DNA of 64,000 bases from Polaribacter marinus (GTDB lineage Bacteria; Bacteroidota; Bacteroidia; Flavobacteriales; Flavobacteriaceae). The notes under the pieces are model-generated. The model was given only the letters and a program-made list of their open reading frames with translations, had not been told where the DNA came from and did no database searches. Of the stretch, positions 10,233 to 18,793 are shown piece after piece (positions within the stretch are counted from its first letter, which is position 1; every line of letters starts with the position of its first letter). The position numbers and the translations under genes are program-made. Location: contig NZ_JAKQYM010000001.1 of assembly GCF_022662535.1 (NCBI RefSeq), positions 248,001 through 312,000 on the forward strand, given 5' to 3'.

Positions 10233-10417
10233 TGGGGAATAAAGTAAGATATTATGTTTTATTTGCTGCAATTATTATGATGATAGGTCAATTTTTTATT
10301 TCAGATTACAATCACTTTTTTGGATGGAAGAACTTGTTGCCTTTTATTTCTCTAATTTGTATAATCATTGCAATGTACGGTAGTATTATTCATGTAAGTA
10401 AACATGGCGAAAATTAG
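10232..10417 (+). CDS. Small two-segment membrane protein, operon gene 8
   Basis: 61 residues with two hydrophobic helices (YVLFAAIIMMIGQFFI and LLPFISLICIIIAMYGSII) and almost no soluble part. Its start overlaps the stop of the preceding membrane-protein gene by one base. No family is recognised; the coupling and membrane character suggest it is an accessory subunit of the same complex. Confidence 0.65.
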   Translation: MGNKVRYYVLFAAIIMMIGQFFISDYNHFFGWKNLLPFISLICIIIAMYGSIIHVSKHGEN

Positions 10418-10481
10418 TCGTTATTTAAAATATAAAACACAGTTACTCACACTGTAAATTTCTTCTTTTTAGAAGATTAAG

Positions 10482-12185
10482 ATGGGGATAATTATGATTA
10501 AAAACTATTGGAATAAAGGAGCAAAACAGAAAAAAAGAATCATTTTTTTTAGTCTTATTTTATTAGGTTTATTATTCTTTTTAAGAGATGATTATCAACC
10601 TGTATTATTGTTTTTTAGAAAATTTATTTTCATCATTTTATTATGTTCTATTGTGTTGTTTTTGGGTTTAAGAAAATTCAGAAAATCTGCAATTACCGGG
10701 AAAAGATTAGGCATATTATTTCTACTAACATTATTTTTTGGTGCGATTTATTTGGTAGGTTTTCACTTTAAAATGTATGATTATATGAAAACATATAATG
10801 TTTTTAATAATTTAAATCGTATAGAAATTGTTGAGCTGCCTTTAACTCAGAATGAAAGAATCCAACCTTTAAGAAATATTTTCTCGATGGCAAATGAATC
10901 TGTAGGAGAAACAAAAGATGTTTCCCTTCCTCATTTGGTTAGAGTTGATGGAAAGAATCAATGGACAATGGCAATTCAGCCTACAGAAAAATATGTTTGG
11001 CAAGGAATAAAAGACAATACAGAAGAGGTTTTTTCTGTGTCAAGTACAACACCTTTCCCGCGTTTTTCTAACGAAAATAGAATTCCTGTAACATTTTCTA
11101 TTGGAGAGTCTTTAAAGTTTAGTAGAAATACTTACAATGCAGTTGTGCAACGTTTCAATCCTTGGATGTTATTTAATTACGAACCAAGTGATACGTTTTA
11201 TATGAAAAATGATGCAGGTGCTTGGGTAGAAGTTGTAAGTTTGATAAAATGGAAAGGTTTCTTTTTTCCTTATCCAACTTTTGGTGGTGTGATGGTTGTA
11301 GAAAATGGGAAGCATAATTTTAAAGATTATTTAGAAAGAATTGCAATTGGAAAAGGAACATTTATTTCTCCCGAAGAAATGAAAAATCACGAGTATTTAA
11401 CTAAGCAAAATACCTTAGCAGAAAAAGTTTCTCGTTTACAAGCAGAAAGCTTAAAGTTTTTAGCAGGATTTTCAGATCCGCTTCCTTGGAATATGAAAAG
11501 TGCTGTAAAGATTCCGAATGCACCTAAAGATCAAAATGCACAACCTTATGTTACCGATTTCGATTTTTCAGATACTAAAACGGATGCATTTAGTGGTTTG
11601 TATCATTGGTTTGGATTAGAACCTGTTGGTAATGAAAGAACGAGTTTAAGTTACAGCGTTTTTATTCCTGCAGATGGAACAGATAAAATGTATTATTACG
11701 ATCATGCATCTAAAAAACAAGGATATGCAGGTGTTTCTGCAATGCCTTTAAAAGTAAAAGAATCGAAAAAAGAATACGATTGGAGTTCTAATACTCCAGT
11801 AGAGTTTAGACCTTATATTAAAAATATTGCTGGTAGAAAGCGAATGTTTTTTTTGGGAACAGTTTCTACAATTAGCGATAATAATCCAGAACAGTTTGAT
11901 GGTTCTGCAACACCAGATTTAGCCTTAGTGGATAGTGAGTACAGAGATGTTGTTTGGATCAATGCAAAGAAACCTAGTACTTGGAATGAAGAGGTGTATA
12001 ATCAACTAAATGAAGCTTGGAGAACGAGTGAAGGAGCAAATGTTTATTTTGAGAAAGAGAAAACTATTTTAGAGAAAAATAAACAAATATTAGATTCTAT
12101 AAAGATAATTTCTAAACAAGAAAAAAATATAAAAGAAATTCAACGACTTCAAAAACAAATAGATTCTATTAAAATTAATCAGTAA
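10482..12185 (+). CDS. Large membrane-anchored protein, last gene of unknown operon
   Basis: 567 residues. Three N-terminal transmembrane segments (about 18-35, 40-63 and 74-95) precede a ~400-residue domain that should face the periplasm or cytoplasm as one piece, containing LVRVDGKNQWTMAIQP, NPWMLFNYEPSDTFY and PYPTFGGVMVVENGK. The C-terminal ~45 residues form a lysine-rich coiled coil (KTILEKNKQILDSIKIISKQ). The second ATG at 10494 is an alternative start. The family is not recognised. It is followed by a REP-like element and then the promoter of the OsmC cluster, so the operon ends here. Confidence 0.75.
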   Translation: MGIIMIKNYWNKGAKQKKRIIFFSLILLGLLFFLRDDYQPVLLFFRKFIFIILLCSIVLFLGLRKFRKSAITGKRLGILFLLTLFFGAIYLVGFHFKMYDYMKTYNVFNNLNRIEIVELPLTQNERIQPLRNIFSMANESVGETKDVSLPHLVRVDGKNQWTMAIQPTEKYVWQGIKDNTEEVFSVSSTTPFPRFSNENRIPVTFSIGESLKFSRNTYNAVVQRFNPWMLFNYEPSDTFYMKNDAGAWVEVVSLIKWKGFFFPYPTFGGVMVVENGKHNFKDYLERIAIGKGTFISPEEMKNHEYLTKQNTLAEKVSRLQAESLKFLAGFSDPLPWNMKSAVKIPNAPKDQNAQPYVTDFDFSDTKTDAFSGLYHWFGLEPVGNERTSLSYSVFIPADGTDKMYYYDHASKKQGYAGVSAMPLKVKESKKEYDWSSNTPVEFRPYIKNIAGRKRMFFLGTVSTISDNNPEQFDGSATPDLALVDSEYRDVVWINAKKPSTWNEEVYNQLNEAWRTSEGANVYFEKEKTILEKNKQILDSIKIISKQEKNIKEIQRLQKQIDSIKINQ

Positions 12186-12203
12186 TTTTCATTGTAGCTA
12201 TTT

Positions 12204-12268
12204 CCTGCTTTCCGTTTTATCTTTTTTTGCGAAAAACAAAAAAAGGATACCACTTCAATCAGGGCTAA
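12204..12268 (-). repeat. Dispersed REP-like element, copy 2
   Basis: On the minus strand: TAGCCCTGATTGAAGTGG, then TATCCTTTTTTTG, TTTTTCGC, AAAAAAAGATAAAACG and GAAAGCAGG. Same block order as the copies at 4159, 48570, 57639 and 63789, although the GCGTTA and GCCC ends have decayed. It lies just after the last gene of the unknown-function operon. Confidence 0.65.
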
Positions 12269-12317
12269 ACTTGTTTACCAATTTTAAGCAATCTATTTTT
12301 TAAATACTTTTTAAAAT

Positions 12318-12347
12318 ATTTCCTTGGATTTATTTTCCTTGGTAAAT
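12318..12347 (+). promoter_or_regulatory. Tandem TTCCTTGG operators upstream of the OsmC gene
   Basis: Two dyad sites whose centres are 15 bases apart: ATTTCC-TT-GGATTT (12318-12331) and ATTTTCC-TT-GGTAAAT (12332-12347). A perfect version, ATTTTCC-TT-GGAAAAT, occurs at 14150-14165 in front of the pirin gene. The second site overlaps the TTG box of the promoter, so a bound repressor would block RNA polymerase. The MarR-type regulator encoded at 13698-14135 is the obvious candidate ligand; this assignment is inference. Confidence 0.7.
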
Positions 12348-12369
12348 AAAATTTTATTTTGTAACTTTG
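12339..12369 (+). promoter_or_regulatory. Bacteroidetes-type promoter of the OsmC cluster
   Basis: TTG at 12339-12341, 20 bases, then TAACTTTG at 12362-12369, matching the Bacteroidetes housekeeping sigma pattern. The start codon is 69 bases after the -7 box, leaving a leader with the inverted repeat TATTCTATTA...TAATAGAATA (about 12383-12421). Confidence 0.7.
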
Positions 12370-12437
12370 TTAAGAATTTAAATATTCTATTAGAGAAATA
12401 ATCGTTTCTTTAATAGAATATCAAAAACAAAAATAAA

Positions 12438-12833
12438 ATGGAAAATACTGTTGCATCAAAAGTTACTTTAACGAATCGTAATTACTTAGCAGAGGCTAAA
12501 GCTAGAAATCATTTTTTAACGATTGATGAACCCGTTACTTCTGGAGGTGATAATAATGGGCCAACTCCTGTAGAATATCTATTAACAGCAATAGGGGGTT
12601 GTGTTTCTATCACTTTAAGAATGTACGCAGAAAGAAAAGGTTGGGATGTTGGTGAAATTAATGTACATGTTTCTCAATTAAAAGACGAAACGGGTTCGTA
12701 TTTAAACGAAGAAATTTCGTTTGAAAAAGAAGTTACAGAAGATCAGAAAAAAAGATTATTAGTAATTGCAGGGAAATGTCCAGTTGCCAAAATGGTAAAG
12801 GGAGAAACTGAAATAGTAAGTAGTATTCAGTAA
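12438..12833 (+). CDS. OsmC/Ohr-family thiol peroxidase-like protein
   Basis: 131 residues with the two conserved redox cysteines of the family: Cys55 in TAIGGCVSITL and Cys114 in AGKCPVAKMV. The ExNGPTPVEYLL-like segment (GPTPVEYLLTA) is also typical. OsmC proteins reduce organic hydroperoxides with dithiol partners. It is the first gene of a cluster encoding an FMN reductase, a glutaredoxin-like protein, a MarR regulator and two pirins, preceded by a promoter with two operator-like dyads. It probably responds to electrophiles or peroxides. Ohr versus OsmC versus YhfA subtype cannot be decided here. Confidence 0.88.
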   Translation: MENTVASKVTLTNRNYLAEAKARNHFLTIDEPVTSGGDNNGPTPVEYLLTAIGGCVSITLRMYAERKGWDVGEINVHVSQLKDETGSYLNEEISFEKEVTEDQKKRLLVIAGKCPVAKMVKGETEIVSSIQ

Positions 12834-12844
12834 AATTAGTTGCT

Positions 12845-12865
12845 AGTTCGAGCGCAATCGAGAAC
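12845..12865 (+). repeat. Short dispersed GAGCGCA(A/G)TCGAGAA repeat, copy 1
   Basis: AGTTC followed by GAGCGCAATCGAGAAC, a sequence nearly identical (19 of 21 bases) to the one embedded in the menD coding region at 49898-49918. It lies in the 55-base gap between the OsmC and FMN reductase genes. Confidence 0.6.
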
Positions 12866-12888
12866 AAGTTTTAAAAAAAATATAATAA

Positions 12889-13422
12889 ATGAAAAAAATA
12901 TTAGCATTTGCAGGAAGTACAAGTTCAACTTCTATCAATAAAAAATTAGCAACATTCGCTGCAGAAAATCTACAAAACACTTCTTTCGATATTATTGACT
13001 TAAGAGAATTTACGATTCCTGTTTTTAGTGAAGATGAAGAGAAAAACGGTTTTCCAGAAGATGTAAAGAAATTTACTTCTTTATTAGATCATTATGATGG
13101 CTTTATTTTATCATTAGCAGAACACAATGGTTCTTATGCAGCAGCTTTTAAAAATATATTTGATTGGAGCTCTAGAATTGATGTAAAAATTTTTAGAGAT
13201 AAACCATTATTATTAATGGCAACCTCTCCAGGAGGAATGGGAGGTAAGTTTGTTTTAGCAGCAGCAGAACAAAGATTTCCAAGACAAGGAGCAAAAGAAT
13301 TAATTACTTTTTCTTTACCTAATTTTTACGATAATTTTAAAGATGATAAAATTGTAAATGAAGATTTGTTGTCATTATTGATAGAACAAGTACAGCAATT
13401 TGAAAACTTGCTAAATCTATAA
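12889..13422 (+). CDS. NADPH-dependent FMN reductase family protein
   Basis: 177 residues, flavodoxin-like fold. The N-terminal phosphate-binding loop FAGSTSSTSINKKLA binds FMN; PVFSEDEEKNGFPEDV and LAEHNGSYAAAFKNIFDWSS are the family's conserved central segments, and ATSPGGMGG is the second FMN contact. Members reduce quinones, azo compounds or free FMN using NADPH. It lies 55 bases after the OsmC gene and 3 bases before the glutaredoxin-like gene, in one apparent operon; quinone or electrophile detoxification is the likely role. Confidence 0.88.
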   Translation: MKKILAFAGSTSSTSINKKLATFAAENLQNTSFDIIDLREFTIPVFSEDEEKNGFPEDVKKFTSLLDHYDGFILSLAEHNGSYAAAFKNIFDWSSRIDVKIFRDKPLLLMATSPGGMGGKFVLAAAEQRFPRQGAKELITFSLPNFYDNFKDDKIVNEDLLSLLIEQVQQFENLLNL

Positions 13423-13425
13423 AAA

Positions 13426-13674
13426 ATGAAAATTGTTTTATACGGGAAAAAAGGACATGCATATACAGTTGCATTTAAAAATTTTTTAAATTCAACAGAT
13501 GTTCCTTATGTTTATAAAGACCTTTCTAAAGACGTAGAAGCTAGAAATCACAGTAAAGAACTGTATGATGGTGTGGTAAAATTTCCAACTTTATTTGTAA
13601 ATGATTTAATTTACCGTACACCAACAACAGAAGAATTTAATAAAATAATGCAAGATTTAAAACTAAGAGCTTAG
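13426..13674 (+). CDS. Glutaredoxin-like protein lacking all cysteines
   Basis: 82 residues fit a glutaredoxin fold: first strand MKIVLYGKKGHAYT, helix VAFKNFLNST, second strand VPYVYKDL, and the cis-proline strand KFPTLFVND followed by a terminal helix. The active-site CPYC/CxxC position is occupied by H11-A-Y-T14 and the whole protein has no cysteine, so it cannot do dithiol or monothiol chemistry. It could bind glutathione, a flavoenzyme or the neighbouring reductase as a structural partner. It starts 3 bases after the FMN reductase stop. The fold is assigned from sequence pattern, not a search. Confidence 0.75.
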   Translation: MKIVLYGKKGHAYTVAFKNFLNSTDVPYVYKDLSKDVEARNHSKELYDGVVKFPTLFVNDLIYRTPTTEEFNKIMQDLKLRA

Positions 13675-13697
13675 TTTTTTAAACTAAATAAATTATT

Positions 13698-14135
13698 ATG
13701 GGAGACATTTCAAAAGATATAAAATCTAAGTTTGATAGCAATAAGTTAAAGGCTTTAATTAATATAAAATATACGTCTAATTGGTTAAATAGTAAAGAAA
13801 ATGAGTTTTTTAAGCCTTATGGAATTTCACCTCAACAATACAATATTTTAAGAATTTTACGAGGAGCTAAAGAAAGAATTAAGGTGCAAATTGTAAAAGA
13901 CAGAATGATTGAAAGAGCACCAAACGCAACTCGTTTAATGGATAAATTATGTGATAAAAATTTAATTGAAAGAGAGCGTTGTGAACATGATAGAAGGGTT
14001 GTGTATGTAAAAATAACAGAGCTTGGACTAAAATTATTATTTACCATAGACAATAATAAAAACATGTCTTTTTTAGACAAGATAACAGAAGAAGAAGCAA
14101 TTGTTTTAAGCGACTTATTAGATAAAATAAGGTAA
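13698..14135 (+). CDS. MarR-family transcriptional regulator
   Basis: 145 residues, winged helix-turn-helix: LNSKENEFFKPYGISPQQYN, ILRILRGA, recognition region DRMIERAPNATRLMDKLCDK and wing LIERERCEHDRRVVYVKITE, all typical of MarR. The protein contains one cysteine in the wing (RERCEHDRR) and one in the recognition region (KLCDKN), possible redox sensors but not proven. It lies inside the redox cluster it probably controls; three TTCCTTGG dyads occur before the OsmC and pirin genes. Confidence 0.9.
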   Translation: MGDISKDIKSKFDSNKLKALINIKYTSNWLNSKENEFFKPYGISPQQYNILRILRGAKERIKVQIVKDRMIERAPNATRLMDKLCDKNLIERERCEHDRRVVYVKITELGLKLLFTIDNNKNMSFLDKITEEEAIVLSDLLDKIR

Positions 14136-14149
14136 AAATTTGTCAATAT

Positions 14150-14165
14150 ATTTTCCTTGGAAAAT
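14150..14165 (+). promoter_or_regulatory. Perfect TTCCTTGG dyad upstream of the pirin gene
   Basis: ATTTTCC-TT-GGAAAAT, a perfect inverted repeat with a 2-base centre, 14 bases after the MarR stop and 18 bases before the GTG start of the pirin gene. It matches the tandem sites at 12318-12347 and is probably the internal operator of the same regulator. Confidence 0.7.
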
Positions 14166-14183
14166 AATTTAAACAAAACTAAA

Positions 14184-15053
14184 GTGAAAAATTTAAAAAC
14201 AATAGAACATAAAGTCGAAAGTCCTTTAGTAAATATGGGAGCTATAAAGTTACGTCAGCCATTACCTTCAGATGGCGTAGAAAATGTAGATCCATTTTTA
14301 TTATTACACCATTACGGGCCTTATGCAATTTCAGAATTTAATAATCCTTTTGATTTAGGTCCTCATCCTCATAGAGGTTTCGAACCTATAACACTTTTGT
14401 TTAAAGGAGAGCAATTGCACAGAGATTCTTTGGGAAATGAAATGATATTAAAAGCAGGAGGAGTTCAATGGACAACTGCTGGTCGAGGAATTATTCATGC
14501 AGAAGCACCAACCAAAGAGTTTGTAAAAAAAGGTGGAGATTTAGAAGGTATTCAATTATGGGTAAATCTTCCTGCAAAAGATAAAATGTTAACACCTCAT
14601 TATCAACATTTAAAAAAAGAGCAAATACCAACAATTTTTTCTGAAGATAAAGCAGTACAATTAAATATTATAGCAGGACAACAAAAAGGTGTTTTTGGAA
14701 ACATCAAAACGCAAACAGAAGTAAATGTTTTTACAGTAAAAGCAGATGTAGGTGGGGAAATGGAGATTGAAATTCCTGAGAATCATCAAGCTTTGATTTA
14801 TTTGTTAGATGGTGAACTTTTGGTAAATAATTCAGAAACATTAAAAAAAGGAGAAAATCAAATGATTACCTTTAGTCAACTTGGAAATACAATTCAATTT
14901 ACAACAAAAAAAGCAAGTACAATTTTAATTTTATCAGGAGTACCTATTCAAGAAAAAATTGCTCAATACGGACCCTATGTTATGAATTCTCAAACCGAAA
15001 TATTAGAAGCAATGCGAGATTATAAACAAGGTAAAATGGGGTATTTATATTAA
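14184..15053 (+). CDS. Pirin family protein
   Basis: About 289 residues, bicupin. The pirin metal site is visible: HPHRGFEPIT (two His), then a His in LHRDS, and GIIHAEAP (His and Glu). Bacterial pirins include quercetinase-like dioxygenases and redox-linked regulators. The start chosen is GTG at 14184, which gives the typical KNLKTIEHKVESP N-terminus; an upstream in-frame TTG at 14157 lies inside the operator dyad and is unlikely. A second cupin protein follows 12 bases later. Confidence 0.85.
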   Translation: MKNLKTIEHKVESPLVNMGAIKLRQPLPSDGVENVDPFLLLHHYGPYAISEFNNPFDLGPHPHRGFEPITLLFKGEQLHRDSLGNEMILKAGGVQWTTAGRGIIHAEAPTKEFVKKGGDLEGIQLWVNLPAKDKMLTPHYQHLKKEQIPTIFSEDKAVQLNIIAGQQKGVFGNIKTQTEVNVFTVKADVGGEMEIEIPENHQALIYLLDGELLVNNSETLKKGENQMITFSQLGNTIQFTTKKASTILILSGVPIQEKIAQYGPYVMNSQTEILEAMRDYKQGKMGYLY

Positions 15054-15065
15054 TTTAAATTTATA

Positions 15066-15773
15066 ATGAAAACAATATTACATAAAGCAAATACAAGAGG
15101 CTACGCAAATTTCGGTTGGTTAAAATCATATCATACATTTAGTTTTGCAGGTTATCAGAATAAAGAAAGAATGAGTTTTGGAAGGTTGCGTGTTTTAAAC
15201 GATGATGTGGTTCAGCCAAAAATGGGTTTTGGAACACATCCACATCAAAATATGGAAATTATTTCAATACCAATTTCTGGAGCACTTTCTCATAAAGATA
15301 GTATAAATAACAAACGTTCTATTGAAGTTGACGAAGTTCAAGTAATGAGTGCAGGAACAGGTTTAACGCATTCAGAATTTAATGATAGTAAAACTAAAGA
15401 AGTCAACTTTCTTCAATTATGGATTATTCCAGAAAAAGAAAATGTTACTCCATATTACAATCAAAAAAAGTTTGATCCAATCGAAAGAAAAAATAAATTT
15501 CAAATATTAGTTTCTCCTAAAGATCAATTAGTTGAGGGGGCTCTTCCGATTAATCAGCAAGGATATATTTCTATGATAGATTTAGATAAATGTGTTGAAA
15601 CTGAATATGAATTAAAAAATGGAGCTTATTTTTTCTTAATTGAAGGTGAAATTTCTGTTGCAGATATAACTTTAAATAAAAGAGATGCTATAGGGATTTC
15701 TGAAGTAAAAAAAGTCTCTATCAAGGCAAATAAATCTAGTAAATTATTAATTATTGATGTTCCTATGAATTAA
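15066..15773 (+). CDS. Pirin-like bicupin (YhhW/quercetin 2,3-dioxygenase type)
   Basis: 235 residues, the length of E. coli YhhW (231). Family landmarks: RGYANFGWLKSYHTFSF, FGRLRVLNDDVV, the metal-binding GFGTHPHQNMEIIS and LSHKDS, and the segment VMSAGTGLTHSEFN (His, Glu). YhhW cleaves quercetin in vitro; its physiological substrate is unknown. It is the last gene of the OsmC-pirin cluster and is followed by a strong terminator. Confidence 0.88.
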   Translation: MKTILHKANTRGYANFGWLKSYHTFSFAGYQNKERMSFGRLRVLNDDVVQPKMGFGTHPHQNMEIISIPISGALSHKDSINNKRSIEVDEVQVMSAGTGLTHSEFNDSKTKEVNFLQLWIIPEKENVTPYYNQKKFDPIERKNKFQILVSPKDQLVEGALPINQQGYISMIDLDKCVETEYELKNGAYFFLIEGEISVADITLNKRDAIGISEVKKVSIKANKSSKLLIIDVPMN

Positions 15774-15791
15774 TAGAGTTTCGTAATTTAG

Positions 15792-15826
15792 AAACCAAAG
15801 AATCAATTTCTTTGGTTTTTTCTTTT
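15792..15826 (+). terminator. Terminator of the OsmC-pirin cluster
   Basis: AAACCAAAGAA (15792-15802) pairs perfectly with TTCTTTGGTTT (15808-15818) around a 5-base loop, followed by TTTTCTTTT. Confidence 0.9.
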
Positions 15827-15836
15827 CAAAAAATAA

Positions 15837-17912
<2,076 letters not shown>

Positions 17913-17919
17913 AATTCCT

Positions 17920-17927
17920 TACTTTTG
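17920..17927 (+). promoter_or_regulatory. Possible -7 box before the small secreted-protein gene
   Basis: TACTTTTG matches TAnnTTTG and lies 18 bases upstream of the ATG at 17945. No clear TTG box is seen at the right distance inside the fadH 3' end, so support is partial. Confidence 0.4.
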
Positions 17928-17944
17928 TAGTAAATTATTAAGAA

Positions 17945-18478
17945 ATGAAAAAAATACTAGTTTTAATTATCATATTTCAAAGCATTTTAGCATTTGCTCA
18001 AGAGGCACCAAAAATGATAAAGTTCAATGCTAAAAATGCAGCCAATATTTTTTATTATGATTTGGATGAAGTTCCTAGTAAAATCAAAGTAAAGAAAGAT
18101 GAAGTTAAGAATTCTACAAAAAAGGCTTTAAGAGTCTACAATGACAAAGTAAAAAACATTTCTTTTTTAAATTTTCAAAAACTTCAAGAATTAGAATTAT
18201 TTGTGAATACAATAGGAAAACAAGCTAGATCAAATCCAGATTTAGCAATGAATATAAGAAAGAAAATAGAATTAACCATATTACCTATTAGAGATTCTAT
18301 AAAAAAAAATGAAGAGAAATTAAACCAAACTTTAGAAAGTTTTTTATCCAAAAAACAAAATAAAAAATGGATAAAATATCAAAAGAAAAAGAAAAGAAGT
18401 TTACTTCCTAAACAACCAGAGCAAAAAGGTGTACAAAGAACAAGAGCTCCTATAGGTCAAAGGAATGGAAGGTATTAA
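17945..18478 (+). CDS. Small secreted basic protein of unknown function
   Basis: 177 residues with a signal peptide (MKKILVLIIIFQSILAFAQ, cleavage likely after AFA). The mature part is helical and very basic, with PSKIKVKKDEVKNSTKKALR and a C-terminus rich in Lys/Arg/Pro (KKKKRSLLPKQPEQ). It may bind nucleic acid or polyanionic surface polymers, but no family is recognised. It lies alone between fadH and the CAL67264-type gene. Confidence 0.7.
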   Translation: MKKILVLIIIFQSILAFAQEAPKMIKFNAKNAANIFYYDLDEVPSKIKVKKDEVKNSTKKALRVYNDKVKNISFLNFQKLQELELFVNTIGKQARSNPDLAMNIRKKIELTILPIRDSIKKNEEKLNQTLESFLSKKQNKKWIKYQKKKKRSLLPKQPEQKGVQRTRAPIGQRNGRY

Positions 18479-18552
18479 AAACATTATTCTATTTTATAAA
18501 ATCTCCTTTATTTTTCAGATATTTGTTAATTATACAAACTAATTAATGAATT

Positions 18553-18735
18553 ATGGGAATGAATAAAAATACTGTCCTTGGTTGGGCTACTTTTATAATG
18601 ATATTTGTAGGATTAGCTTTAATTGCATTAGGAGCCTTTAGATACGATGATGTTGCAGGTTGGGGATTTGCAGCAGTTGGTATTGGTTTTTTTGCAATTG
18701 CTTGGGTTTTTAATGCCTTAAAAGGAAGGGTATAA
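18553..18735 (+). CDS. CAL67264-type small membrane protein
   Basis: 60 residues, two glycine-rich membrane helices (LGWATFIMIFVGLALIALGA and GWGFAAVGIGFFAIAWVFNA) ending in KGRV. The sequence resembles the small flavobacterial family named after CAL67264, which I recall from annotation rather than a search. An in-frame second ATG (MNKNTVLG) two codons downstream is the alternative start. It precedes ettA by 58 bases on the same strand. The role is unknown. Confidence 0.75.
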   Translation: MGMNKNTVLGWATFIMIFVGLALIALGAFRYDDVAGWGFAAVGIGFFAIAWVFNALKGRV

Positions 18736-18793
18736 CAGTCTACACATTTTTAGTAGCAATTTTCAATTTAAATTTTATAAAAACAAAATAAAA

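Noticed and set aside
13832..14176. Long frame antisense to the MarR gene
   Set aside because: Opposite strand of a well-supported regulator with Leu/Ser-rich low-quality translation; a shadow frame.
14157..14183. TTG start for the pirin gene
   Set aside because: It falls in the middle of the TTCCTTGG dyad and would add nine residues lacking in the family; GTG at 14184 is preferred.
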